The notes beneath the pieces are model-generated. The model did not search any database. It worked only from the letters and a program-made list of their open reading frames with translations, and was not told the origin of the DNA. From Chrysomallon squamiferum (lineage: Eukaryota; Mollusca; Gastropoda; Neomphalida; Peltospiridae), in assembly GCA_012295275.1 (NCBI GenBank), contig CM022673.1:7949811-8013810 (forward strand): a stretch of 64,000 nt of DNA. Reading direction: 5' to 3'. The position numbers were made by a program, and so were the translations under genes. This document shows positions 13,883 to 27,600 of this stretch, one piece after another (position 1 is the first letter of the stretch; every line of letters starts with the position of its first letter).

Positions 13883-16800
13883 ATGGAAGAAACTTTTGTG
13901 TACGTGCTGTCATGGCTTTGCCTTCTGACCTCCATAGCCTGTCAGCTGGTTGGCATGTAAGTATATCATTTTTGTGCGAGCCTGCCTGAATTAAGGGAAG
14001 CTACCAATGAAGTGATAAACCTTGCTGTGAAGATGAGCTTTAAGGCAAGCACTGTAGCGGGTGACTGAATTGTTTTATGATTTATGATTTGAATGCAGGG
14101 AGGCTTAATAACATTGACATTTATAACAGTTATTTATTTGTTACTGTTATTCATTTATTATAATTTTGTTTTGTTAAGTCTAACTGTTTTTTTTTTTTTT
14201 TTGTTAAGCCTAATATTTAAAAAATATCAGAAGATAATTAAAACTAAGTATTTTTGCAGTGGCAAAATTATTGTTATAATTTAAAAGATTTGCAAAAATT
14301 AATAAGAAAAAATGAAATTACTGTAATGTTATATATTTTTGGTCTGACTCTGAGAAACCCACTTTGATAACTAACTGTTACTAAGTTTTTAAAAAATATT
14401 ATTTGGATTAATAAATTGCAAAAGTGTTTCACCCAATGAAAATAAAAAAGAAACAAAACAATCACAGCTGATAATTCAATATCTGTTTTTCTTAATATTT
14501 ACATGCCTGATGTACAAGTGACAATTTTCAACCATTACATTATGCAGAAATATTTAGTACTTGGTGGAAATGTAAGTCTATAGCAAAATCAGATAACATA
14601 TATAAATTAATTTTTATTTGCTTTTTTTTTTTTTTTGTCTATAAAAATAAACCTGTTATATTGCTTTTATTATTACTTCTTTTGTAATATGTATTTCTGG
14701 ATATAAAAATTATTATTTGATGATCACATTTATATATAAATACATTTATTGAAATGTAGTCCTTGTCACTATCATTTATCGTTACGTTCACACTTTTCTA
14801 GATTTTAATAAACTTCAATTAAAATAGCATATCAGTGTGTATTTATATATCTGTTTCAAACTACTTAATGTTCTCCACCCAAATCACAGGCAGGTTAAAC
14901 CATATTAGAATATTGCCCATAATACTGGGTACACCTTTTGGTTTTATAATAGCAAGATACTTTAATTTATAATATTTTAAAAATAATTCAATTCCTAAGA
15001 TGATATAAAAGATATTTCCACTGTTTCTGTGTTGTGCAAAAGTAGAATATTTTCATACTTTTTAATGGTTTAATATTATTTCAAAGAACATCAATAAATA
15101 TGGTTTAAATCTATAATATTTAATGCACTGTTGAGATATAATAAATATAAAAAGAAGTAATGTTGCTTTATTGTTCTTTCAGTGAAATATGTTCCAGAAT
15201 AATAAAAAAGGGTGCGGCTGATGTTTCTCCTGTTCCATTTTTTGCCTTCTTTGTTAGGTAAATTTAATTACTTTTAATTCAATAATTTTCAGCATGTAAT
15301 CATGTTTTATCTTATAGTTACAGTGATGATAAAACACAAATTTTTATTTCTATGGTATATTGTCAAAAATCTTAAATTTGACACTTTATCAGTCTTTTTT
15401 TTTTCCTTTATATTATTATTATTTTTTTTTTTATTAAATATAAAACAAATTAATTTATTAAAATTCTCATAAAAGTTTTGTTTTATAACTTTTTTTACAT
15501 ATTTTGTTCTAGTTCCTGTTGGTGGCTGCGTTATGGAATTATGCAGAAAATATCCACAGTTGTTATGACAAATGTTTTTGGAGCTGTACTGCAGTTCATT
15601 TATTTGTGTATATATTATATTTATTCATTAAGAAAGGTATGTTGCTGCTAAATATATTTTAGAAAAATTTCATTCTTTATTCAAAATTTTAAAGTTATTT
15701 TACCATAAAAACATATGTTAGGAATTATTATTACTAATCTTTTGAAATTTTAAGACCATCATAAATGTGTAATAATGTGGCTTATTAATTATTTTTTTTT
15801 TTTAAATGTGACATTCAGTTTATTTTTCACAGAAAAAGACCATAAACTGTTTAAATTAAAATTAATTGCAAATGGGGATTGATTTAAGCTGTCATAATCC
15901 TAGTTAAGTAATATGTTGGTTGTTGCGAGGTAATTCACCAGCTGTTGTCTATCTAAAATAATTCCATAATAAAACTGCAACAGCTGATGACAGTAAAATT
16001 AAACAATATTCATGGTTTGTGAGTGGTATGGTGAGTGGGCTGACATTAGGCAGCTTAGCTTGTGTTGAAAGTCACATCATGAGCTCTCCTTACTTAACCA
16101 TTTCCCATTCAAACTGCTTCAAATTCTTTCCTCTCTGTGACAAGGTGTAGGTAAAAGAACCTTTGTACCAAATAGATGAGTAGTCCATTTGATTATTTAA
16201 CTACAAAACCCTTCAGAATCATTTCCTACAAAATCATTGCAATTGATACACAATCACTCACAACAATTACAATTGTTACACAAGTGAAATTTACAAATAT
16301 ATTTTGCAATGCTAATTTTATTAAAATGCGTTGACTTCAATAAATATTTTGTTTTATTTTTCAGTCTCATGTACATCGGTTGGTCACGTTGACTCTTGTT
16401 CTGTTGTTCTCTCCATTAATCTACATCCGGTACTATCAGCTAGATCCGAAAATAGCATCAGAGCAGTTTGGAACATTATGTTCTTTTGCCACAGTGACGT
16501 GTTATGCATCGCCATTAGCAACGCTGGTAAAAAGTAGTATTTAAATAAATTTACAATTTTATTTATAGTGTTAAAGATTTTAAGAAAAAATAATCTCTCT
16601 AAGTGAAAATATTAAAAAATTATAGTTTTTATTTTATTTTTTTTATTATTATTTTCCACTGTAAGCAGTAAAAAGAAATTAAAATCCCATTTTGTTGTTT
16701 GTAATGATTCTGAATAAATGGATACTTATAAATATTTTGAAGTTAATTCTGTAATTGCATTTTTAAATTTATTTTTTTAAAAAAGCAAATTTTGTTTCTT

Positions 16801-17544
16801 TTACAGGCTACAGTATTGAGAACAAAAAGCTGTGATTCAATGTCATTTTCATTGTGTTTGATGAACTTTTTAAGTGCAATTTGCTGGGTCATTTATGGTT
16901 CAATAATAGACAATGCATATGTTGCTGTAAGTATTTTTTGGTTCTTGTAAAATTTTATTGGGCATGTTATTACTGTAAACAGTTACAAAACGAATGATAA
17001 AGACCTATTAATTAATAAGTTGCATTCATTCTATCTAATACTCTATATGTAGTGAATCTAACAGAGAATATTCAACTATTTATTTTTACATGCAGGTCAT
17101 CTGTAAAGTTATCTATTATTAAATTTAAATTGTTGCAGATAGTTTTTAATACATTTCTGTTCTGTTAAATTCACTTTTTCTGTTATGTTTTCACATACTG
17201 AATTTCTCCCATTTTTTATTATCATTGTTTTTGAATTTAATTTTATTATCATCATAGTTATTGTTATTACTGAATTGTTTTTTAAATAATGGTAAATATA
17301 TATTTTATTTATTTAAATTAATAAACATCTTTCTTTCTGAAATAACTGACTGTTATTCTAGGTTTGGTTTTTATGTTTCACATTGTTTTTATTAACTATT
17401 TATTTAATCTTATGTTTTGGTATGGGCATTGTTTTTCAGCTTCCAAATTGCACAGGTATAATTCTGGGTGTGCTGCAGTTTGGTCTGTTTTGTGTTTATC
17501 CATCAGGGTCTTCAAAAACTTTGTCAGGAACAAGCCACGTTTAA
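13883..17544 (+). CDS. SLC50A1: SWEET sugar transporter (SLC50A1-like)
   Basis: SWEETs are seven-helix facilitators that move mono- or disaccharides across the plasma membrane or Golgi. Six coding exons: 13883-13956, 15183-15257, 15513-15636, 16365-16526, 16807-16926, 17440-17544. These total 660 nt, so 219 aa, the usual animal SWEET length. The protein shows two MtN3/saliva three-helix repeats joined by a linker helix. Repeat one includes DVSPVPFFAFFVSSCWWLRYG and NVFGAVLQ. Repeat two includes YASPLATLATVLRTKS, SAICWVIYG and PNCTGIILGVLQ. The paired Asn and Trp positions that line the sugar pocket in the family are present (N of TNVFGA and PNCTG; W of CWWLRYG and CWVIYG). Substrate cannot be told from sequence. 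Confidence 0.92.
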
Positions 17545-18225
17545 AAAGCGCTGTGATTTTAATTGATTTATCTAAATTCTCAAAACATCAGCATTACCAC
17601 TGCATTTAAAAAAAACACAAAAAAAGAGTATTTAGTGTAGTGCTGTTTGTACCTGGATGTACAGATGCACGGCACATCACATGATGACAGGAATGAATGG
17701 ATGTTGTAGTGTCAGCTGGCAGAACACTGTTGTTACATATATAATTTATAATTGAAGAGTTTATTTCATACAAAGGTGGATGTAAGCAGGACTTTTTTTT
17801 TTTATGTTTAAGCAGGGCTTTTGTCATGAATATGTCTCATAACAAACACTATTAACGTTGAATGTTTGTGGTGTGAATGTCTGAAACATGAATGGTTATT
17901 TCACGAAATTATGTTATTTCAGCTGTTCTAAAATACTTTCTGTAATGTTAAAAGAGTGTTATACAAAGATGATAATAACTTGTTGCATGAAAATTAATGC
18001 TAATAGAGAATTTGTCATCGATAAATGTAGTCTACAGAGAAATGGTTATTTTCTAAAATTCTGTAGATGAATAATGCTAAAAGAGTCTTTCAAAACAGAT
18101 ATTAACGGTAATTGTTGCCTGCATGTGAATGCTAATAGAGAATTTGTCATACATAAATGAAGGCTATATAGTAATGATTATTTTGAGAGATTACATTATT
18201 TTAATGCTTCTAAAATTCTGTAAAT

Positions 18226-18650
18226 GAATCATGTTAAAAATGTACAAAAAGGATATTAACAGTACTTATTTTTTAATCATTTTAAAATTCTATAACTGAA
18301 TCATGTTAAAAATGTTATATAAAAAGGATATTAACAGTACTTGTATTTTAATCATTTTAAAATTCTATAACTGAATCATGTTAAAAATGTTATATTAAAA
18401 GGATATTAACAGTACTTGTATTTTAATCATTTTAAAATTCTATAACTGAATCATGTTAAAAATGTTATATTAAAAGGATATTAATAGTACTTGTATTTTA
18501 ATCATTTTAAAATTCTTTAACTGAATCATGTTAAAAATATACAAAAAGGATATTAACAGTACTTGTATTTTCATCATTCTAAAATTTTGTAAGTGTATCA
18601 TGTTAATAATGTTATATAAAAAGAATATTAATAGTACTCATTGTATGCAA
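18226..18650. repeat. ~75-bp tandem repeat, about 5-6 copies
   Basis: A unit marked by GAATCATGTTAAAAATG recurs at 18226, 18298, 18373, 18448, 18523 and, diverged, near 18594, a spacing of 72-75 bp. The shared unit also contains GGATATTAACAGTACTTG. Diverged, longer-spaced relatives (AATGCTAATAGAGAATTTGTCAT) lie at 17,990-18,160, so the array seems to have grown from an older repeat. Confidence 0.85.
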
Positions 18651-20554
18651 GTGAATGCTGAGAATTCGTCTTAAATAAACAGAGGCTAACAATGCAATGG
18701 TATACCTCACAAATGACAAAGGAGTTCATAGTGAAATGTTTTTTGTTACGAATTGTATTATTTACTGTATAACAGACCAATAATTCTTTTTTCTTTTTTA
18801 AAAAGTATTTACTGTATGACGAATAATTCTTTTATTTTTCTATTTTAAATATTTTCTTGAAAATCTTTTTTTTTTTTTTTTTTTTTTAATGTTATTAGAC
18901 CATTGGGTGAATGTATTGTTCAAAAGGAAAATGAATTGAGAGAAATTGTGTAAATTTTTGGTTTGTTTTAATTTTACACAGGCCTGCCCTCCACAAAGTT
19001 GTAACAGTGTGCCTACATCTGATGTGCCTCTGTGTTTTATATTTTGTTCTGTGGAATATTTAATTTTCAGCATTGAAAATTTTAATTCGATGGTTTTACA
19101 TGTAAATAATTAGTATAGATGAGGAGGAAGCTGTGTTTTATGTGTTTTTTTAATAATCAGGTGTTAAAAAGAAGGGCAAACAAAGACAAAGTATCATACT
19201 CAAACAAATTAGAAATCAGGATGACTATTAAACAGTTTGATAAATTATTTTATTATTTGTTCAGAATTTTAAGGTTTTATTATTATTTTTTTTTTTTTGT
19301 TGTTATTTATATATTGTTGATAATTACCAAAATAACTTTATACCATTTAAATCAGTTATTGTAACTGTTTCGGTCTGTTTTTTTAATTATTATTTTTTAA
19401 ATATTATAATTTTGAACATCTATTTGTGAAAATAATTAAAAAAAATTTTATTTTATTTTATTTTGATTTTTTATTTCTTTACAAATTTTATGAATGGTTT
19501 TTGATTTTTTTTTTTTTGGTGGGGGGAGATGTTTAATAAAACATTAATTCAGTATGTTAACTTGAATGTTATCAAAAATAATCATGATGTAGGTCAAGCA
19601 AATGAATTTCATAATCAGTATATAGCTGGTACTAAAACGAAAGAAAAAAAACAACAAATGTTTTTTAATTAAGACAGGTTAAATTTCAAATTTTTATAAA
19701 AATACATATTTTGGAATTGACAACATGTTTAATAAAATCAAAAACAAAAAATCATCCTTAAATTAATGATTTAAATATTTCAAGATGACATCATTTGTGT
19801 GTGAGGGTGTGCATGTAAATTTCTAGAAAATATACACGATAATTACCTTTTATATTTAATAACATGTACCAGCAATTAACACTGCATACTTCCAGTGAAT
19901 TATAGGTATATTAATTCATTTATATAATGTCTTTGATCTTATCTCTTAAGTTAATACATCATGCATTGAATCACATTGATTTTAAGTTTGAATCTGATTA
20001 TGATACATGGTCTTGTGCATGCATATGTTCATTTGTACTTGTGTTTGTGTGTATATTATAGGAAAGTTCTTGTTCATGAATATCTCAACTTCACTTATAA
20101 AAGATGTAGAACATGTAATGCATTGTGAAACTAAATAATAATTATGTCAAAGTTTACAACCAAAATTCTACACCATAAATCTGAGAGATGTAAATATTTC
20201 TTTAAGAATTTCTGTTCAGAATGAAATATACATGTGTATGTGAAAGAATTCTGAGTTCTGTTTGTAATGGTTTTGCGAAGTATAGCATGTAGCACTGTCA
20301 GTTAAAATGGTTTATCTCATATTAAATGTTCTCTAGTCATTTATTTTTTTCAATTCTGTTAAGTGCAATATCGCAAATATGGTACAGAATGTCATTGTTA
20401 TTTTTTAAAGTTCTGCAGATAATGATTGGTTGTGTTAAGTTTTCACCTTGTAGCTTGTCCTGAGGAAAGAATTGTCTTTTGTTGTTTTTTATTTTTCTTA
20501 TTTTTGTACCAGCCCATAATAACTGATTTCATCCTGTTCTGTCAGATTATCTCA

Positions 20555-20555
<1 letters not shown>

Positions 20556-20622
<67 letters not shown>

Positions 20623-20648
20623 CATTATTATTATTATTATTATTATTG
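20556..20648. repeat. (ATT)n microsatellite
   Basis: About 31 near-perfect ATT/TTA triplets with one ATC interruption. A second block of the same type lies at 22,095-22,155. Confidence 0.95.
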
Positions 20649-22094
20649 TTTGTACATTAATGAATGGTAATAATGAATTTAGAGTTTTGATAAATGTTAC
20701 TTCATAATACAAGAAAGCGTGTTTTATTTGTCTGAATTCAGAATATATTAATAATCTGTCACAGCCATAAACTAATAATATAACGAAATAACCTGAATAA
20801 ATGATATACATTTCATGTACATGAGCCCTTCGTAATAATCAGATTTGACATCAAAAAGGCCAGAGCACATACTTCACATAATCGTGTTTCCTTTTTTTAT
20901 TACACAATTTTTGTGTACTAACCCTTAGTGTCAAGAGAAAATTTCAACTTTCAAGCATCCTAACAAACTGTTATATTTTACTATCATCAAACATTAGTGT
21001 CTATAAAAATAAGGCCGTTTTGTTTTACAATGAAACTATTACAACTATAGTCCTTCCTGACTGTCATTATTTAGTGGGTGTATCATTTATATGTTCAGAT
21101 CTGATAAAATATTGATAATAATTTTGGATTCAGGAAAAAAACTTTTACTTATTTACGGATTGAAGGAATATAACATAAGTTATTTTATCTAGAGGAATAC
21201 TATTAACATTAGTTAGTATACATATGTCATATAAACCCTTGCGCAGCGGAATAACTTTAATAATACTTATACAAGGGTAAACATTTTTATAATCTTAATA
21301 TGCTTCTATTAATAAGATGAATAATATTTTTGTTTCAGAGGTTTGCGATTGTATTTCCATATACTTGTGTGCATGAATAACATTTTCTAAAACTTTTATA
21401 AAGGAAATATTTTCATTTGCTTAATTGTGGTAGGAATAATCTACTGAAATGGAAAATAATATTTTTATATATCCTTGTATAAGAAAGTCAGGATAGACTG
21501 GGGTTTTTTAAGACTGATTCAGTTACACTGTACTCGTAAGACTAAAGATGGCAGGTTTAAAATGTTCTAATTAAAAAATTGTGGCTTATTTCTCAAAAGT
21601 AAAAAACAATTTTTAAGTGGCAGCTATGATTGTAATATTTTTAAATACATCTTCTCTTCTGTGTATTAATTATAGTTCTAATTTTTTGTTCTTTTTCTAG
21701 AATTTTGTTATAAGTGAATAAATGTTAGCACCATATTTTTATATTAATTTTTTTTTTTATCAATGCTGATTTTTCTTCTATTATTTTTTAAGATTTAATT
21801 ATAATTTTTTAATATATATTAATAATGATTAAGTGAAAAATAAAATGTACTGCTGTTACCATAAAATGTTAATTATCTAGGTTTATTTATTTTGTTTTTG
21901 ATTTTTGTATTCAGAAACACAAACAATCAATAAACAAGTAATTTATTTCTTTAACACAGGAAATTATTTAGCATAATTATATGTTAAACTAATATACAGT
22001 TCTGCTTAAAAAAAAGTATGGATTTAATTCTAAAGAAATTTTGGGAGAAACAGTTTGAATGTAATAATGTACTGAATTTATTTTGTTTTGTTGG

Positions 22095-22154
<60 letters not shown>

Positions 22155-22541
22155 CATCATTTTTATCATTTTTTAAATTTGATATGGATATATTTAGAGA
22201 CATATGTTTGATGATGTAAAATAAAACTATAATATGGTATACATATATTTTGTTAAGTGTTTTTGATGCATTGTTTTTCTTACACATTTTACCATTTTAA
22301 AAATGTTCCCTCATGACTTATACATTGTTACTATGTCATATTATGATTTTGTAAAATTTCTTATTTTTCACCGTTTTAAAAGACAACCTGTGAATTATTA
22401 CTGGATGTAAATGTACATTATCTTATTGAAAATATTTTTTGTGAATAAATTATTTATTTACTTAGAAGAGTTTGTTCTTTTAATAGAAATTGTAGTAAGG
22501 TCAAATAATGTATTATAAATAAAACAAATAAAAAAACCATG

Positions 22542-22585
<44 letters not shown>

Positions 22586-24687
22586 TATTATCTAATGATA
22601 AATATTGGATCTTGTTGTCCAAAAGATAAAAAATAATAATAATGAAAAAATGATGATAAAAAAAAAAAAACAAACAAAATGTATCTGAAACCAAATATTT
22701 ATTACTGTAAATAAAGTGACATGTAGGTGAGCTCTAAAAATGTTAGTATACAGGTATAAAGAACAACAAATATACAAAAGCTTGTTCCCATTCCCTTAAT
22801 AATACATCTTGCACCTTTATTTTAATACCTGCTGTAACAATTCTTTAACATTTATCAAAATACATTATGTTTATAGATAAAGAATATCTGATTATATATA
22901 ATTTTATTAACTATTGTTTTACAATATTTACATACATGTAGGCCTCAGAAAAGGTTCTAAAACTTTTGATGCTGTCAGCTGAAGTCAGTAATAAAAAAAT
23001 GTTTTCTCAAAATATTTTATCAGCACCTTGCTTTATGGCAAATTATCACAAGCATATTTGAATTCAGGTTAATATTAAAATCAAAACTGAAAACACTGAA
23101 AGATCACCTAAACAATTAGATTTGATTAAAAAAATGTTAAGAAGGAAAATAAAAATGTTTTTGGGCTCTGTGTAAATTTATTACAAGGCTATAAAAATAA
23201 ACCATCAGACATTTTCAGAGATACATTTTGGTGCTATTAAAGGTATTGGGCACATCACAGATCTTTTAAAAAAACAAAACAATTTGTATATGTTTGATTA
23301 TACAATGACTTTTTATTCAGCAGATATTTTATTATTTTGTATTTCACCCAAGGATCACATCATGCAGCTCAAATGTCTATGTTAATTTGGTTAAATCAGT
23401 GAAGCAATGTTAAAACAGCAGGTTAAAGCAATTTCTTATCTAAATATTAAAATGGTACAAAATAACAGTAAAACAAAACTGGCAGTAAAAGAATCCAGAA
23501 TAATGGTATAAAAGATAATCTAAAAAAAAAAAAATTCTGGATCTGATAAAATGCAGCATGGTTTTAAAGACTAATTTTGTATTATATATTCTAAGAAAGT
23601 CTCTGATAAAAAAAAAAATACAAAGACAATAAATTACTTTAAAAAATATAATGTGAAAATTACATAATGTCAAAAAGGCTAAAAACATTAATAATGAATT
23701 ACTATTAACATTTATATATTTTAGAGCAGTAAGTTTATATTATACTATATTTGAATGCTTTTATCTCTGCAAGGAAATAACATATGCTCAATTGTTTAAT
23801 ATAATTATTTCTTTATGTTACTATATCATTTACTACTTCTTAATGCACACATTTTTATATCTCTTAATGTTACTAACCAGCCTGACATAACAGTTCTGAA
23901 CTCTATTTTTCTATCATATATTTAAATTTTTTAGGTACAAACCAGTAAATGGAGAGAAATCTGGTTCTGGAACTATTGCAGTTTGTTGCTAATAAACAAT
24001 ATTATATACTGGTGTGTTTGTGTGAGTGTGTAAAAGAGATCTTCCTAGTGAAATGTCTGTCAAAAGTCATTAATAAATTTCATTTTCTGTAATCTGTATT
24101 TCTCAACACATCACTAGCGGTATTATTTTTATGTTCAGAATTAACTGCTATGCAGAAAAACACATAAAGATTAATATGTACACAGCATTTCATTTAAATT
24201 TCATTCTCCAGGTGAGTATGTGCATCTCACTGATATGCTTACAGTATGACTAGTTCTATCTTGTGCTAAAACTAATTTTAAAGCAACAAATATTTAAGAA
24301 AAGAAAAAAGAAATTCAATTAATAATTTACTAAACAATCATAATACTTAAATCCATTATTTTGCTGTTTCATTTCATCGCTCATCTTGTAAAATTTAACG
24401 GTTTTCATTTTAATAAATTAAAATCTTATTTTCATTCCAGATAGTATTAAGTGAATTCAGTTTACTTGAAAAATATCACAGTATATTGGATCAGAAATTT
24501 AATAATATAAAAGTAACATTTCAAAATGGATCTCAGATCATAATAAATAACATCCTAAGTTTGTAATATTTAGATTATAAAACTCTACTACATGATAAAT
24601 AAAATATCAGGGATTTTTTATAGGCAGGTTTTCTCTTCATCTTTCTCATTAAGGGAGTCACTGGATTTCCATCTTGCTTGGGCCTGA

Positions 24688-27600
24688 CTAGAGAATTGGT
24701 TCATATCCATTCCAGTCTATTTCTGCATCTTTCCATCTGCAAAAATAACAAATGTTAATTAAAATTAGTTCTGATAAAACAATATATGCTAACTGAAAAC
24801 AATTCATTGACAAATAATGTGTTACAGTATGAACAAACAACGATATTAGGATCCACATGTCTAAACACACTCATCATTATTATTATGTAAGCCCTATTTT
24901 TCAAATGTATTTTGAGACAATGATGTACATTTTTGATAAAAACCATCTCCTTTCAGTTTTCTGTAAAACTAAAATAAACTGAAAGTAAAGGTATGGTGTA
25001 TGTGTGTGTTATAAATTTATTATTTACCACTGTAAGAGAATGTTTAATGCTGTACACTTACTTTGTTCTGATACAGTGTTCTAACGGAGGGATAAGTTCA
25101 CCATCAGGTGAGACGAAGGACCGGTTTGTTGTAGCTGAGAAATTAGAAAATAACAAAAAATATTTTACTCACTGGCAACTGAATCTCAGCACTGCAAACT
25201 TAATATAACGTTTTGGAGAATTTCAACAGATTACACACACATTGAAAAGTTAAAATATACATGCTGATAACAAACGGATTACACATTAAAATTATTTCAA
25301 AATATACAAAACACATTTTTACCTTGATTTAAGGTTGGCTCTTTATGCTAAGAAACTGAATCACTTTAACTGGTATCATGCAATAACAAATGCTCAGCAA
25401 CTAAAATTAAAATCACATCTAACAGTAACACAAGGTTCGTCACACCACATGCTAACATGAACTTACATATTGACAGTTTGATGGGTTCCTGCTGTCTGGC
25501 CAGACCATCATAGTAATGAAGATCAAATCTGCGCTCTGCCTTCCAGTCACTGGTCAGAGCTGCAGTCGTGGAGAACAGAACACTGAAGTGACTTTCACTA
25601 CACACCACCCAGATCGGATACTTGGGAGTTTTGTAGTACGTTCCAACCTTCACAACATAAATACAAAACTTATGGGTGTTAAATTTATGGAAAAATAATA
25701 TTCATAAAAATAAAAGAGACCATGTAGAATTATTTTTTATTCAGTAAAGATCGTGCATTATTCTTTTTATGGTACACAGTGAAGTTTTACTAATGAAAGA
25801 AAGAAAGTATATTTGTGTAGATAACCGTTTTTTGGAGAGGGATTTATTCAGAGATTGTCTGTTTTCTTCACTAAGTGAAAGACTAACAAGATATTACTTC
25901 TGATGAATTTCTATAAAAAATTTTTTTTTTAATTTCACCCAATGTTAATAAAATGACGATTAAATACATTAGCTTTATGTATAAAATTTACTGTCTTTAT
26001 TTGATTAAGAATACAACAAAACAATGAAATGCTGATAAACAAATACAAAAATACCTGACAAGACTTGTAATGTTCAAACAGTGAAAGAAAACCAATGTTT
26101 GATCGCTGGTGGATTCCTTTGAGAATTGTGATGGGGCCCCCGCCCGAGTCCAGCTCCATCACATCATTGAAAACATTCGAAACAGCTCGGCCAGTTAGAA
26201 ACAAGTTCACTATTTCCTGCATTAAACATATATTTATCAATATAAATTTTTTATTTTTTTAAATATAACAATAAAAAGGTATCAAATAATACTAATCAAA
26301 CTGTATGTATGTATGTATGTGTGGGAATGTGAATGTGTGTATTTTTTTTTTTATTAAAACATTTAAATAAAACTTAAGACAAAATATATGTTTGCCTATT
26401 TATGTTGAAGACACTAGGTAAAAAATATGTGTACCTGAGTGCAGTAGAAATGAACTGCCATCAACTTTCCTTCTGGTTCATCGAAATCTGATTTAACACT
26501 GAGAAAAAACAACAAAAATATAAATAATACAGACATACACACACAGAGAGTGAAATGTTGTCAAGGTCATTTGAAAATAATAAAAATTTTAACTAGATCA
26601 TTATACCAAGATTCAGAGATCACAGCAATATTAATAAGACAAAAGTGAGACTTACTTCTGAATACCTCTTGACAACACGGCTGAATACAAAGCCAGAATA
26701 ATTCCTCCATTGCCATCTAGCTCAAACTAAAACATAATACATAATATTTTGATAATTTTATTTATATAACTATTTTTAAATGACATATACACACCCTCAT
26801 ATACATTCTCATATGCCAACTAAACTACATGAAACAAATTCTTGTACAAAGAAATTTAAAAAAATAAAACTTAACAGCACAAACTATAATTTAGATCAGA
26901 AATATAGTTAAAATGATTAATCTAGGTGCCAAAGATGTTGTTATTTTGTCATAAAATGAAGATAAAACATGGAAACCATCAAATGTCATTGTTTACTATA
27001 AAATGATTGAAAAATTGTTCAGAAAATTAAAACAGAAACCTGCTGAACAGTTTGTCTCATGAAAGACTGAAGTTCTTCATAATTGGTGAATGTGTAGAGC
27101 ATCAGCTGAAACAATAGAAACAGAAAACTTCTATTATATTATAATATATTACATATTAAAACATATAAAACATATTGTTTATTTCTCTTTCTCATGAAAA
27201 ACTGTTGAAATTTGTTGTTTTTTTTAAATTTGGAAATCTGCATTGTAACTCCTCATTCGTACACTTAGTATATTTTGGAAACAATAATTATAAATATTTA
27301 TCCTTACACACTCAAAAGAATTCAGACTTACTGTTTCCGTCAGGTTATCTGACCTAAACCTAGAACTGCCAATAATGTGAGATCTTCCTGAGGGTCTGAA
27401 ATATATGGCAAAAAAAAAAAAAAAAAAAAAAACCAGTGCAATAAGAATTTTTTGAAAATAAAACATACAAAATTTTAAAAGAAGAATAATTAAAATTTAT
27501 GCAATTAATACATTCTAATACTAAAAAAATTATCTTTATTTTAAACAGTCACTGAAATATATTATTAATGCTCCTGTTTTGAGAAGTCAGATCCATCAAA

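Larger units (their letters stand above)
17545..24687. other. intergenic DNA between SWEET and MINDY4 3' ends
   Basis: About 7.1 kb between two convergent genes. I see no exon with family similarity. It contains the ~75-bp tandem array at 18.2-18.65 kb, ATT/AAT microsatellites (20,556-20,648; 22,095-22,155; about 22,546-22,583), T/A homopolymers, and the 3' UTRs of both neighbours. Long open frames here encode only poly-Ile or poly-Asn runs. Confidence 0.6.

Noticed and set aside
15955-16015. Inverted CAGCTGTTG / CAACAGCTG pair in a SWEET intron as a MITE or DNA transposon
   Set aside because: The arms are about 10 bp, with no target-site duplication or extended terminal repeat visible.
20426-20811. 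Open frames with poly-Ile tracts on both strands
   Set aside because: They are translations of an (ATT)n microsatellite and have no domain or splice context.
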